Source: Peptococcaceae bacterium
GTDB lineage: Bacteria > Bacillota > UBA994
NCBI GenBank assembly: GCA_018334055.1
Contig: JAGXSS010000035.1
Location: 1 to 43,981, forward strand
DNA: 43,981 nucleotides
Direction of reading: 5' to 3'
This document shows, in pieces, positions 31,545 to 40,021 of the stretch; position 1 is the stretch's first letter; each line of letters opens with the position of its first letter. The notes beneath the pieces are model-generated. The model ran no database searches, was not told the origin of the DNA, and saw nothing but the letters and a program-made list of their open reading frames with translations. A program made the position numbers and the translations under genes.

Positions 31545-31576
31545 AAAGCCGCTCCTACAAACGCAGGAGCGGCTTT
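31545..31576 (+). terminator. Bidirectional terminator after hsdR
   Basis: A perfect 12-bp stem, AAAGCCGCTCCT and AGGAGCGGCTTT, with an 8-base loop, flanked by A and T residues on either side. It ends hsdR transcription and could back up the tmRNA terminator on the other strand. The region 31414-31544 shows no gene. Confidence 0.75.
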
Positions 31577-31594
31577 ATTACTACGCTCTTAGAC

Positions 31595-31640
31595 AAAAAT
31601 AAAACCACCTACCGATACAATCCTTTGTATCAATAGATGG
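31595..31640 (-). terminator. Terminator of the tmRNA gene
   Basis: On the minus strand a 16-bp stem (31640-31625 with 31620-31605, three G-U pairs) with an AGGA loop is followed by TTTTATTTTT. It begins 10 bases after the tmRNA 3' end. Confidence 0.85.
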
Positions 31641-31649
31641 TAGTTAATT

Positions 31650-32000
31650 TGGTGGAGGCGGGGGGAGTCGAACCCACCGTCCGAAGATATGCCTGCCAGC
31701 GCTTCTCCGAGTGCAGTCAGCGATTTGGTGATTCGCCCCTTCCTACGCCCACTGACGGGCTGAGGACCTCGCTAGTCTATTGTTTTCGGGAGACTTACTA
31801 GACGCTCAGTAACCCTACTCCTGCTTTCATGACGCCGGTGACCGCCCTCGCAGGAAAAGTGCGGGCCGACGACTGCCTAACTAGGCAGCGAACGCTAACT
31901 TGTTGTTTGCGTTTGTTTTAGTTTTCCCTGTTTTACGGGTATCAGGACCCCGACTCGCTGCACTGACCAACTCTACCCCCGTCGAAACCTTTACGCCCCC
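31650..32000 (-). ncRNA. ssrA: Transfer-messenger RNA
   Basis: The 5' end GGGGGCG (32000-31994), followed by TAAAGGTTTCGACGGGG, pairs with CGCCTCC near the 3' end to form the acceptor stem. The 3' part ends GGTTCGACTCCCCCCGCC, then TCCACCA with an encoded CCA at 31652-31650. The tag reading frame (31910-31881) encodes ANNKLAFAA then TAG, a normal hydrophobic degradation tag. It rescues stalled ribosomes with SmpB. The mature 5' end is only four bases from the smpB stop, so the two are probably co-transcribed and the RNA trimmed. The 3' end is a common integrase target. Confidence 0.96.
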
Positions 32001-32004
32001 AAAA

Positions 32005-32487
32005 TTATGCCTCGCCTTTTTGGCGAAGACGAAACGCCTGCTCGATGTCACGTTTGGCTTCTTTGTCGGCTTCGGCTTCGCGCTTATCGTGAACTTTCTT
32101 GCCGCGCGCCAAGCCAAGCGCTACTTTTATTTTACCTCTTTTTTGATAAAGTCGCAAGGCCACTAAAGTGTAGCCTTTTTGCATGGTTAGGCCGATAAGG
32201 CGGTTTATCTCACGTTTATGCAGGAGTAGCTTTCTTTGACGGCGCGGCTCGTGATTAAACTGGTTCCCTTGGTCATAGGGGCTGATATGGGCATTAATCA
32301 GGTAGCACTCGCCGTCCACAATAGCGGCATAGCTGTCCCTCAAGTTGGCTTTGCCCTTCCTGATGGACTTCACTTCGGTGCCGGCCAAAGCTAAGCCCGC
32401 TTCGTAGGTTTCGTCAATAAAGTAGTCGTGGTAGGCCTTGCGATTGTCGGCAAAAAGTTTTTCTTTGTCTTTTTCTTGTTTAGTCAT
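32005..32487 (-). CDS. smpB: SsrA-binding protein
   Basis: A 160-residue tmRNA partner. Family segments are NRKAYHDYFIDETYEAGLAL, GTEVKSIRKGKANLRDSYA and the basic C-terminal region GLARGKKVHDKREAE, which occupies the mRNA channel. It delivers tmRNA to stalled ribosomes. Located directly upstream of ssrA on the same strand; lysS ends six bases before it starts. Confidence 0.97.
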   Translation of the reverse strand: MTKQEKDKEKLFADNRKAYHDYFIDETYEAGLALAGTEVKSIRKGKANLRDSYAAIVDGECYLINAHISPYDQGNQFNHEPRRQRKLLLHKREINRLIGLTMQKGYTLVALRLYQKRGKIKVALGLARGKKVHDKREAEADKEAKRDIEQAFRLRQKGEA

Positions 32488-32492
32488 CTTAC

Positions 32493-33950
32493 TTACTCCT
32501 CAAGGGGGCGCATGGTGGGGAACAGCACCGCATCGCGTATATTGGGCAGGTCGAGCAATACTTGCAAGAGGCGGTCCACACCGAGTCCCCAGCCAGAAAT
32601 TGGCGGCATGCCGTATTCCATGGCCTTGAGGTAGTCTTTATCCATGGGCATGGCCTCGGCATCGCCCTGAGTGCGGAGCGCACTCTGCAGTTCTAGGCGC
32701 TGCTCTTGCTCTAGGGGGTCCACCAACTCGGAGTAACCATTGATAATCTCCGCCCCATCGACGACAAGCTGAAAGCGGTCAGCACGCGAGGCATCGAGGT
32801 CATTGGCACGAGCCAGTGGCGAAAGCTCGATTGGGTGCATTATGAGGAAGGTTGGATTAATGAGTTTGGGACGACTTACTTTCTTGTAGAGCAGGTCGAC
32901 CAAGTTACCCTTGCCTAGTTTTTTTAGGTTGGCGTGCTCAAGCTGAATGCCGCGCGCCAAGATGGCGCTTAAAAGCGCTGGAGCATCCTCGCATTGGTCA
33001 ATATCGATAGCACAATCCTTTAAGATGAGCTCACGAAAAGTTACCACCGGCCACTCTCCGCCAAAGTCCACCGCCTCACCCCGTATGCTCACCACCGCCG
33101 AACCAAAGAGTTTAGTCACTACATGGACAACCATCTCGCGCATGAGCCGCATATTGTCCTCATAGTCAAAGTAGGCGCTATAGCCCTCGATCATGGTAAA
33201 ATCTTGCAGATGCGTAGGGCTGATGCCTTCGTTGCGAAAACAACGGGCGACCTCAAAGACATGGGCGAAGCCCCCGACCACGAGACGCTTTAGATACATC
33301 TCGGGGGCGATGCGGAGATAGAGGTCGATATCTAGCGCATTGTGATGCGTAACAAAGGGTGCGGCCAAGGCGCCTGAGGGTTGGTTAGTGAGTATTTGGG
33401 TCTCGACCTCGATGAATTCGCGACTTTCTAAGAAGTTGCGGACTTCTCTGAGAAGGCGCGAGCGCAGGAGGAAGACCCGGCGGCTCTCCGGACTGGAGAT
33501 AAGGTCGAGGTAGCGCTGACGATAGATGGCTTCGACATCCTTGAGGCCATGCCATTTTTCGGGGAGCTCGCGGAGGGCCTTACCGAGAAAGGTATACGAG
33601 GCAGCCTGCACCGTCTTCTCTCCGGTCTTGGTGGTAAAGGTGGTGCCAGCCACGCCTAAAAAGTCCCCAATGTCGATGATGCGATGAAAAACATCGTACT
33701 GCTCGCCGAGCAAATCCTTCTTTAAGGCCACCTGAACCTTGCCGTTAATGTCCTGCAAATGCACGAAGGTGAGCTTGCCCATCTTACGAATGGCGACAAT
33801 GCGGCCTGCCACCCGCACATCTGATATCTCGTCCGGCAGATGCGCGGCCGCGGTAAGGGTGTGAGAAACCGCATAACGGGCGGGGTAGGGGTCAAGGCCG
33901 AGCTCCTGCAAGGTCCGTAGTTTCTCTAATCTGTAATCCTGTGCACCCAA
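32493..33950 (-). CDS. lysS: Lysyl-tRNA synthetase, class II
   Basis: Charges tRNA-Lys; about 485 residues. The OB-fold anticodon domain (VRVAGRIVAIRKMGKLTFVH) is followed by class II motif 2 (CFRNEGISPTHLQDFTMIEG) and motif 3 (GWGLGVDRLLQVL). Motif surroundings such as IEGYSAYFDYEDNM depart from common Bacillus-type enzymes but keep the catalytic pattern. I chose TTG at 33950, with AAGGAGG eight bases upstream. An earlier in-frame TTG at 34013 would translate through this site. No anticodon-binding T-box leader is apparent. Confidence 0.95.
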   Translation of the reverse strand: MGAQDYRLEKLRTLQELGLDPYPARYAVSHTLTAAAHLPDEISDVRVAGRIVAIRKMGKLTFVHLQDINGKVQVALKKDLLGEQYDVFHRIIDIGDFLGVAGTTFTTKTGEKTVQAASYTFLGKALRELPEKWHGLKDVEAIYRQRYLDLISSPESRRVFLLRSRLLREVRNFLESREFIEVETQILTNQPSGALAAPFVTHHNALDIDLYLRIAPEMYLKRLVVGGFAHVFEVARCFRNEGISPTHLQDFTMIEGYSAYFDYEDNMRLMREMVVHVVTKLFGSAVVSIRGEAVDFGGEWPVVTFRELILKDCAIDIDQCEDAPALLSAILARGIQLEHANLKKLGKGNLVDLLYKKVSRPKLINPTFLIMHPIELSPLARANDLDASRADRFQLVVDGAEIINGYSELVDPLEQEQRLELQSALRTQGDAEAMPMDKDYLKAMEYGMPPISGWGLGVDRLLQVLLDLPNIRDAVLFPTMRPLEE

Positions 33951-34051
33951 GACCGACGCCTCCTTATACAGCCCAAGGCCCCCAAAATGGAGGCCTCGTG
34001 GGTTGTTGCTCAATTGTACAGAGAAAGGCAGTTGTTGTCAACTAACCGCAA

Positions 34052-34711
34052 TCACTCAGCTTGGATCATGCCATCGGCTAGGCGAATGACCCTTTCGCTC
34101 CGGCGGGCTATGTCTAAGTTGTGGGTGACGAGGATTACCGTGAGCCCCTGACGGTGCAAATCGTTAAACAGGGACATGACTTTTTCGCTGTTCTTGCTAT
34201 CCAGGTTGCCGGTGGGCTCATCGGCCAGCAGGATTTTGGGGCTATTGATCAGGGCCCTGGCGATGGCCACCCGCTGCATTTCGCCTCCGCTCAATTCCCG
34301 CGGCAGATGGTTGCGACGGGGACTGAGTCCGACAGTCTCGAGTAGCTCTAGGGCGCGGCTCTTGCCGGTGGGGTTAAAGAGTAAAGGCAACTCGACATTT
34401 TCTTTGACTGTCAGGGTGGGGAGCAAGAAGAATTGCTGGAATACAAACCCAATATTCTGCTGGCGCACTTTCACGAGTTGGCTTTCTTTAAGACCGGAGA
34501 CTTCTTGCCCATTTAACAGATAGCTGCCGGAGCTCGGTGTGTCTAGACAGCCTAAAAGGTTCATAAAGGTAGTCTTGCCGGACCCGGAGGGACCGACCAA
34601 GGAGATGAGTTCTCCTTGCTTGACGGTAAGGCTGGCCCCTTGCAGGGCGTGTACGGTCTCGCTGCCCCGATGGTAGTTCTTGCTGAGTTTATCTGTAACC
34701 ACAAGGTTCAT
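34052..34711 (-). CDS. ABC transporter ATPase, MacB/LolD type
   Basis: A 219-residue ATPase. Walker A is GPSGSGKTT near 40-48, the Q-loop FVFQQFFLLP, signature LSGGEMQRVAIARAL, Walker B ILLADEPTGNLDS and H-loop VTHNLDIA. It powers the FtsX-type permease encoded directly upstream; such pairs export peptides, antibiotics or lipoproteins or act mechanically. The ATG at 34711 has AAGGAG eight bases upstream. The operon is preceded by a BlaI-like operator. Confidence 0.93.
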   Translation of the reverse strand: MNLVVTDKLSKNYHRGSETVHALQGASLTVKQGELISLVGPSGSGKTTFMNLLGCLDTPSSGSYLLNGQEVSGLKESQLVKVRQQNIGFVFQQFFLLPTLTVKENVELPLLFNPTGKSRALELLETVGLSPRRNHLPRELSGGEMQRVAIARALINSPKILLADEPTGNLDSKNSEKVMSLFNDLHRQGLTVILVTHNLDIARRSERVIRLADGMIQAE

Positions 34712-34712
34712 G

Positions 34713-35873
34713 CTATTCACTCCTTATCGCTTCCATGGGACTAAGTTGGGAGGCCCTGATAGCTGGGTATGCTCCCGCTATCAAACCGAGCAACAAGGCG
34801 CTGAAAAGACTGATAAAAACCATTTCGAGGTCGAATACTAAGAGGTCGCCCAGGGGAGCGAATGGGATTACCCCGCGGATAAGAGGCTCAATTAACCTGC
34901 CACCCCCAAGGGACGCCAAGATGCCCAGAACGCCGCCCGTAAGAGATAACAAGACGCTTTCAATCCACACGAGCGAGATGATGTCGCTCTGACTGGCTCC
35001 AACTGCCTTCATCATGCCAATTTCCCGCGTGCGCTCGAACACCGACATGAGAATGCTGTTCATGACCCCCAGCGCACTGATGACCACCGCAATGACCACG
35101 ATCGAATTGATCATGGCCTGAGCGGAGCTCATCAAGGTCTGCGCCGTGGCCAAGACCTGCGACATGGTGATAGCCTGGACGTCGGGCAACGATTCAACGC
35201 TGTCCACTACCTGTTGCACCAGGCTCAAATCTTCTAATTGAATGGCGATAGAGGTAACTTTGCCGGTGGCATTAAAGATTTCTTGCGCTGTTAGCAGCGG
35301 CAAGTAGATAAATTGGTCGTCTTGGGTGCCTGTTTTTTCGAGCAAGCCGCTGATGACAAATTCTCGCTCGACCCCGGGCAGGCGGTAAATGCCCCCTATG
35401 TCTAAACCCATCGCCGTGGCCATGACCTCAGGCAAAATTACGGAGTTGGCATCGACAAACTTTGTGCCGCGAACGGTCCACCATGGCCTCATAGCGAAAG
35501 ATTCTTCATTCATCCCAAAGATGACGATGCTCTTGCCGTGAGGGACAACTAGCAGGTTCATAAACATGCCCACAGCATTTTGCACATTGGGCATCTCTTT
35601 AATGCGCGCGACATCCTCGACGGTCAAATAGTCCTCAATGACTCCGCCGTGCATAATGAGGGCGGTGGCTTCGTAAGGGCAGCCCTTGGCGATGGCCAGC
35701 ATATGGGCGCCTAATCTATTGAGCTCTTGCCGCATCGAGGCCTCGTAGCCCTTACTAAAGGCCATAAAGCTAAAAAGCATAGATATGCCGATAGCTATCC
35801 CGAGGACGGTCAGAAAGGTGCGAAAACGTCTGCGCAAAAGATTTTTAAGCGCAACTTGTAGGTACTTGAACAC
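34713..35873 (-). CDS. MacB/FtsX-type ABC permease
   Basis: A 386-residue membrane protein. There is one N-terminal membrane helix (about 18-40, FRTFLTVLGIAIGISMLFSF), then a large extracytoplasmic MacB-like domain (about 45-255). Three C-terminal helices follow in an FtsX domain, with REIGMMKAVGASQSDIISLV between them. GTG start with AAAGGAGTTGG upstream. Probable substrate unknown; the link to a BlaI/M56 system suggests an envelope-stress or antimicrobial-response role. Confidence 0.9.
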   Translation of the reverse strand: MFKYLQVALKNLLRRRFRTFLTVLGIAIGISMLFSFMAFSKGYEASMRQELNRLGAHMLAIAKGCPYEATALIMHGGVIEDYLTVEDVARIKEMPNVQNAVGMFMNLLVVPHGKSIVIFGMNEESFAMRPWWTVRGTKFVDANSVILPEVMATAMGLDIGGIYRLPGVEREFVISGLLEKTGTQDDQFIYLPLLTAQEIFNATGKVTSIAIQLEDLSLVQQVVDSVESLPDVQAITMSQVLATAQTLMSSAQAMINSIVVIAVVISALGVMNSILMSVFERTREIGMMKAVGASQSDIISLVWIESVLLSLTGGVLGILASLGGGRLIEPLIRGVIPFAPLGDLLVFDLEMVFISLFSALLLGLIAGAYPAIRASQLSPMEAIRSE

Positions 35874-35891
35874 GAACCCAACTCCTTTTTC

Positions 35892-35908
35892 TACTACACG
35901 CTGTAGTA
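35892..35908 (-). promoter_or_regulatory. BlaI-type operator before the ABC transporter operon
   Basis: Perfect 17-bp dyad TACTACA-CGC-TGTAGTA containing the TACA/TGTA core of BlaI/MecI operators. It overlaps a TATACT -10-like box on the minus strand. It matches the operator at 37572-37588. Confidence 0.75.
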
Positions 35909-35919
35909 TAACGTTCCGG

Positions 35920-35938
35920 AAAAAAGCCCCGCGGGGCT
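35920..35938 (-). terminator. Terminator of the M56 protease operon
   Basis: Minus-strand palindrome AGCCCCGCGGGGCT followed by TTTTTT overlaps the stop codon of the M56 gene and separates it from the ABC operon. Confidence 0.7.
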
Positions 35939-36845
35939 AACAAAGGCCGAGGATGGTCGAGGATAACAGCGCCAATAACAGCCACAAGGGAACCAAAGCA
36001 ACTTGCCGGTGGTCGCTTAATATAGCCCGAATGCGCCGGGATATTGAGGACGGGCGGTAGAAGTGGCTATGTTGCCAAGCGAAAGAAGAGAGATCCTGGC
36101 CCCGTCGCGCTACCTTGAGAATGGCACCCGCGAGGTCGGTCTCAGTGCAGCGCCCGATAGAGGCATAGTCTGCGGCCATTTCTCGCTCGGCGGCATAACT
36201 CGCCCACGCCAAGTGGGCAAAGGGTGAAAAAAACGCCAAATCTCGCAGCACATGTACTAAATTATAGACGTTGTCCCCCCCGGCTATGTGCGCGAGCTCG
36301 TGCGCGAGCACTGCCTTTAGCTCTTCATCCCCGAGAAGCTCCAGCAAACCACGCGTCAAAACCAATTCCGGTCGAAACACCCCCCGAACAAAGGCCATCG
36401 GGTAGTGGCTATCGAGCACAGCCACCGTGAGTTCTTCCGTATATCTTAGCTCCAGTAACAATGCATAAACTCGACCGCTATGGAACCGGTCAGTTATCTC
36501 TCGTCCCAGCTTAGCTCTCTTAGACGCTACTTGCCAAACACGCCAAGCGACATATCCCATCATAAGCACTACGGTGAACGGCGCAAGAAATTCGCTATAG
36601 TGTGCTGATAGAGTGCAAATTCGGATGGCACCGGGGTTTCCCACCATGTCGCAACCCGCAGTCATGTGGCGCAAGTAGTAGCTGTAAGTAAACATCGGCA
36701 AGAGCAAAGCGCTGGCATAAAGCATCATCTTGCTGCGGGGTGCCAGTGGCAACAATATACTGAGGAGCATCGCCCCACTGTAAAGGATCGCTCCACTGAC
36801 GGTGACGTACAGAAGATACGGGGCCACAATTAGCGCAAAATCCAC
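35937..36845 (-). CDS. M56-family (BlaR1/MecR1-like) membrane protease, short form
   Basis: A 302-residue membrane metalloprotease. Predicted membrane helices are near 5-33, 40-58 and 85-105, and again at the C-terminus. The zinc motif is AHELAHIAGGDN (HELAH at 182-186), with a later glutamate region AAEREMAADY. BlaR1/MecR1 proteins are about twice this length because of an external penicillin-sensing domain; that domain is absent here, so the signal is unknown. In the family the protease inactivates the cognate repressor, here encoded just upstream. GTG start. Confidence 0.85.
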   Translation of the reverse strand: MDFALIVAPYLLYVTVSGAILYSGAMLLSILLPLAPRSKMMLYASALLLPMFTYSYYLRHMTAGCDMVGNPGAIRICTLSAHYSEFLAPFTVVLMMGYVAWRVWQVASKRAKLGREITDRFHSGRVYALLLELRYTEELTVAVLDSHYPMAFVRGVFRPELVLTRGLLELLGDEELKAVLAHELAHIAGGDNVYNLVHVLRDLAFFSPFAHLAWASYAAEREMAADYASIGRCTETDLAGAILKVARRGQDLSSFAWQHSHFYRPSSISRRIRAILSDHRQVALVPLWLLLALLSSTILGLC

Positions 36846-36847
36846 CC

Positions 36848-37279
36848 CTAGCCCCCCCTGCGGCGCTTGAGCATCTCCTCAAGTTGCCGCAACTCCTCGG
36901 AACTTACCCTATCAAGACAGGTCGCGAAATGCGATATGGTCTGGGCGGCGTGCGAGGAAAGCAAAGCATTGACTACCTCGCCCACGGCCTGCGACACAAA
37001 TGCCTGGCGAGTGAGGGTCGGGCGATAAAGGTAGGAGTTGCCATCAGCAACCCGTGCCAGCAAACCTTTTTCGGCCAGGCGCGTCATAACCGTCATAACG
37101 GTGGTATAGGCCAGTTCGCGCTTGGGGAGTAGGACACCATGAACCTCACGCACCGTCATCTCTCCGGCAGACCAAACAGCTTCCATAATGTCCGTCTCTA
37201 ATTCGCCGAGAACCTGCCCTAAACCCGCCCTTTGCGGCTTAAACTCGGGAGCGACCGGACGCTGCGGTCTTACCATCAC
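36848..37279 (-). CDS. BlaI/MecI/CopY-family repressor
   Basis: A 143-residue winged-helix repressor. The domain runs from about residue 25: LGELETDIMEAVWSAGEMTV, then AYTTVMTVMTRLAEKGLLAR, then YRPTLTRQAFVSQAVGEVVN and a helical dimerisation tail. The N-terminal 20 residues form a proline/arginine-rich extension. The start is GTG at 37279 or ATG at 37276. Its probable operators are 37572-37588 (own operon) and 35892-35908 (ABC operon); cleavage by the M56 protease would relieve repression. Confidence 0.9.
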   Translation of the reverse strand: MMVRPQRPVAPEFKPQRAGLGQVLGELETDIMEAVWSAGEMTVREVHGVLLPKRELAYTTVMTVMTRLAEKGLLARVADGNSYLYRPTLTRQAFVSQAVGEVVNALLSSHAAQTISHFATCLDRVSSEELRQLEEMLKRRRGG

Positions 37280-37554
37280 TACCTGCCCAGCTCATAGAAG
37301 CGTCCCTGCCCCGCCCAACCAAGGCGAGTGAGCCTTTGCCCATTTTCCCTAATTTCGATTTCAATATGGCAACCATAATCGATGACTTCAGCCGAAAGAT
37401 TTGTTAAGCCTGGGTTTGCCTGCTGATAAAAGGCTAAGGCTTCACGTTCGATCGCAGCAAAGTCCCCGCCAGAATTCATGTTTTGCCAGTAGTTGTAACC
37501 AAAAAAAGCAACCGCCACAACCAAGACACCAATGAGAATATGGATAGGTTTCAC
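37279..37554 (-). CDS. Small membrane-anchored protein of the BlaI operon
   Basis: A 91-residue protein with an N-terminal membrane helix (IHILIGVLVVAVAFFGYNYW, about 4-23) and a soluble outer domain containing DYGCHIEIEIRENGQRLTRL. No family recognised. The GTG at 37554 has AAGGAG nine bases upstream, whereas the ATG at 37563 would abut that site. It is first in an operon with the repressor and protease and might be a sensor or target, though this is speculation. Confidence 0.7.
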   Translation of the reverse strand: MKPIHILIGVLVVAVAFFGYNYWQNMNSGGDFAAIEREALAFYQQANPGLTNLSAEVIDYGCHIEIEIRENGQRLTRLGWAGQGRFYELGR

Positions 37555-37571
37555 TCGACACATCTCCTTCT

Positions 37572-37588
37572 TACTACAACACGTAGTA
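37572..37588 (-). promoter_or_regulatory. BlaI-type operator before the repressor operon
   Basis: TACTACA-ACA-CGTAGTA, a dyad with the same half-sites as 35892-35908 (one mismatch between arms), placed between the start of the small membrane protein gene and a TAAACT -10-like box on the minus strand. Confidence 0.7.
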
Positions 37589-37596
37589 GCTCTAGT

Positions 37597-39981
37597 TTAC
37601 TCCTGTACGGGTGGCTTGTAAAGGGGTGCGGTAAGGCCTAGGACCTTGGTGAGAAAAACCTGTACAATCTCCGGATCGAACTGCGTACCGGCATACTTGT
37701 TCATTTCTATGGCCGCCTCCTGCATACTCATGGCTGGGCGATAAGGTCTATCGCTGGTCATGGCATCAAATGCATCGGCCACGGCGATTACCCTCGCCAT
37801 AAAGGGCACCTCCTCGCCCTGCAACCCCTTGGGGTAACCGTTGCCATCCCACCGCTCATGGTGGGCGATGATGGCGTCGGCTAGGTTCGCAAACTCGCTG
37901 GCGGTGGACAAAATTCTGTGCCCCGTTTCGGGATGCTTTTTGATTTCTCGCCAATCGTCCCCTGTCAGCTGACTCACTTTGTCTAGTACGTGCTTATCGG
38001 TCGCAATCTTGCCGATATCATGGAGCTCGCCCGCACTGGCCAAGGTCTTGACTTGATCACAGCTTAAACCATAGGCGCTGCCAATCTGTTCGCAATACTG
38101 GCTCACTCGCTGGGCATGCTCCTCCTCGCGCGGACTTTTCTCGAGCAAGGTATTCAGGATGGACTTAATTACCAAACTTCTCTTACTTTGATGCTCGACA
38201 ATCTTCTTCTGGTACATGTAGGTCTCCGCATCACTAACAACTTGTGAAAACGAACTATCGGCATTAGTCTTGGCGTCCCAACCGATGGATACGGAAAGAT
38301 CTAAGTTCCAGACTTTCTGTTGCTCAATACTCTGCTTCAACCTTCGCGCGAGCTTCTCGGCCTCGCCAACGTCAGTCTTAGGCAGGAGTATGACAAACTC
38401 ATCCCCGCCGTACCTCGCAACGATTTCGTCGCTGCGGCATTCCTCCCGCAACGAACTGGCCACTTTCTTTATCACTTCATCTCCTACGGCATGGCCGAAG
38501 GCGTCATTAAATAACTTGAGACCGTTCACATCGATGAGCATGATGGTGATGGGGTAGTTTCTCTCACTGTCTAAACGCCTCAACTCCTCCTCGAAGAAGC
38601 GCCGATTGTAAAGCCCGGTGAGATGGTCATGGTAGCTGATGTACTCGATTTCTTTTTTCTTGGCATGCTTTTCCGTGCTGTCGCGGAAGACTACCACCGA
38701 ACCGACCATTTGCCCACTGGCATTATGAATCGGAGCCGCCGTATCCTCGATTGGCGTTTCACGGCCGTCTTGAGCGATGAGCAGGGTATGGTTGGCGAGA
38801 TCCACAATGGATTTAGTGGCAAAAACCTCCTCCACCGGGCACTGAGTCGTCTCTCTGGTGTATTCATTGATGATTTTAAATACTGTTTTAAAATCCAACC
38901 CAACTGCCTCTTCTTGGCTCCAGCCGGTAATGCTCTGCGCAATTGGGTTCATAAGCTCGATTTTGCTATCCCGGTCCGTGGTTATGACCCCATCGCCCAC
39001 CGAGATGAGCGTGGCATGGAGTTTTTCGTAGTACTCTCTAATTTTTTCTTCGCCAGCCTTCAGCCTGTCCACATCGGTTATAATCCCCTCGATGGCCTCT
39101 ACCCGGCCACGGGCCCCATATACTATCTGCCCACGTTCCGCGACCCACTTCTTAGTGCCATCCTTAGTAATGATAAGATATTCCTCGGCAAAGACCGTGC
39201 CCTGCTCGATAACCATGGCCCATCTTTCGCGCAGATAGGCTCTAAAAGGATGATCAATGAGACTCTCAAAACTCACCACCGCATTGTTGAGCAATGCCTG
39301 CGGCTCGTAGCCGGTGATTTGGCCACACCCGTCGCTGACATACTGCATAGTCCAGTGCTCGTCGAAGTTGCACCGATAAACCATGCCCGGGATATTGGCC
39401 ACCAGAGTCGCATGCTTGCGCTCGCTCTCACGCAACAAGGCATGCTCCTTGTTTACCTTTATAACGAGCCGGTACAAGTTAGCGCTAAGCAAGGCGAATA
39501 TAGCCACAAAGAGCAAGAGCGAGCCTTGATAGTAAGACCGCATCCTCGCCTTCTCTTCTGCTACCAAGACGGCCGGGGTAATGTCATTGATGATAGAGTA
39601 GAGCATGCTCCTCCCTTCCGCCAGGAAAGGATATGAAAAAACCTCGACTGTTCTATATTCCCCATTCGCTAGGCGGTGCTGAAAAATGAAGTGGTTTCTT
39701 TTTTGCGCGGTGGCCAGCGCCATTTCGGCCGCTATCTCTTCCGGAGACATGGTGTTTATTTGCTGTATAGTCATGGACTCGAGCACTACCTTGGGAAACC
39801 CGTAAAAATTTTGCGCCGCGACGTTTGAAAATTCTATGTCCCCGGTGGTAGCATCAATAACGAGCATGATCGAACCATGCTCGTTAAAAAGTCTGAAGTA
39901 GTCTAGACGCAAGGAAGCCAGAGCGGTGGCTGGCAACAAGGAAATAATTAAGATGGCGACCAAGAGGCTGAGTTTCTTCAA
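37597..39981 (-). CDS. PAS-GGDEF-HD-GYP cyclic-di-GMP signalling protein
   Basis: A 794-residue membrane sensor. An N-terminal signal/membrane segment (LLVAILIISLLPATALA) precedes an outer PAS-like domain. A second membrane helix lies near 155-175 (LLFVAIFALLSANLYRLVI), then two cytoplasmic PAS domains. The GGDEF domain has an intact RYGGDEFVILL. The HD-GYP domain has LHDIGKIATD and HHERWDGNGYPKGLQG. It could therefore make and degrade cyclic-di-GMP; which dominates is not predictable. The TTG at 39981 gives the best signal sequence start. The promoter region has repeats (40022-40093). Confidence 0.9.
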   Translation of the reverse strand: MKKLSLLVAILIISLLPATALASLRLDYFRLFNEHGSIMLVIDATTGDIEFSNVAAQNFYGFPKVVLESMTIQQINTMSPEEIAAEMALATAQKRNHFIFQHRLANGEYRTVEVFSYPFLAEGRSMLYSIINDITPAVLVAEEKARMRSYYQGSLLLFVAIFALLSANLYRLVIKVNKEHALLRESERKHATLVANIPGMVYRCNFDEHWTMQYVSDGCGQITGYEPQALLNNAVVSFESLIDHPFRAYLRERWAMVIEQGTVFAEEYLIITKDGTKKWVAERGQIVYGARGRVEAIEGIITDVDRLKAGEEKIREYYEKLHATLISVGDGVITTDRDSKIELMNPIAQSITGWSQEEAVGLDFKTVFKIINEYTRETTQCPVEEVFATKSIVDLANHTLLIAQDGRETPIEDTAAPIHNASGQMVGSVVVFRDSTEKHAKKKEIEYISYHDHLTGLYNRRFFEEELRRLDSERNYPITIMLIDVNGLKLFNDAFGHAVGDEVIKKVASSLREECRSDEIVARYGGDEFVILLPKTDVGEAEKLARRLKQSIEQQKVWNLDLSVSIGWDAKTNADSSFSQVVSDAETYMYQKKIVEHQSKRSLVIKSILNTLLEKSPREEEHAQRVSQYCEQIGSAYGLSCDQVKTLASAGELHDIGKIATDKHVLDKVSQLTGDDWREIKKHPETGHRILSTASEFANLADAIIAHHERWDGNGYPKGLQGEEVPFMARVIAVADAFDAMTSDRPYRPAMSMQEAAIEMNKYAGTQFDPEIVQVFLTKVLGLTAPLYKPPVQE

Positions 39982-40021
39982 GATGCACTCTCTCTCTAAT
40001 ATAGTTATAGTAAACATACGA

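Noticed and set aside
33951-34013. T-box or attenuator before lysS
   Set aside because: A short AGGCCTCC/GGGGGCCT hairpin exists, but there is no T-box core and no room for one before the preceding gene boundary.
38623-39636. Plus-strand open frame of 337 codons
   Set aside because: Antisense to the PAS-GGDEF-HD-GYP gene; no ribosome binding site or domain pattern.
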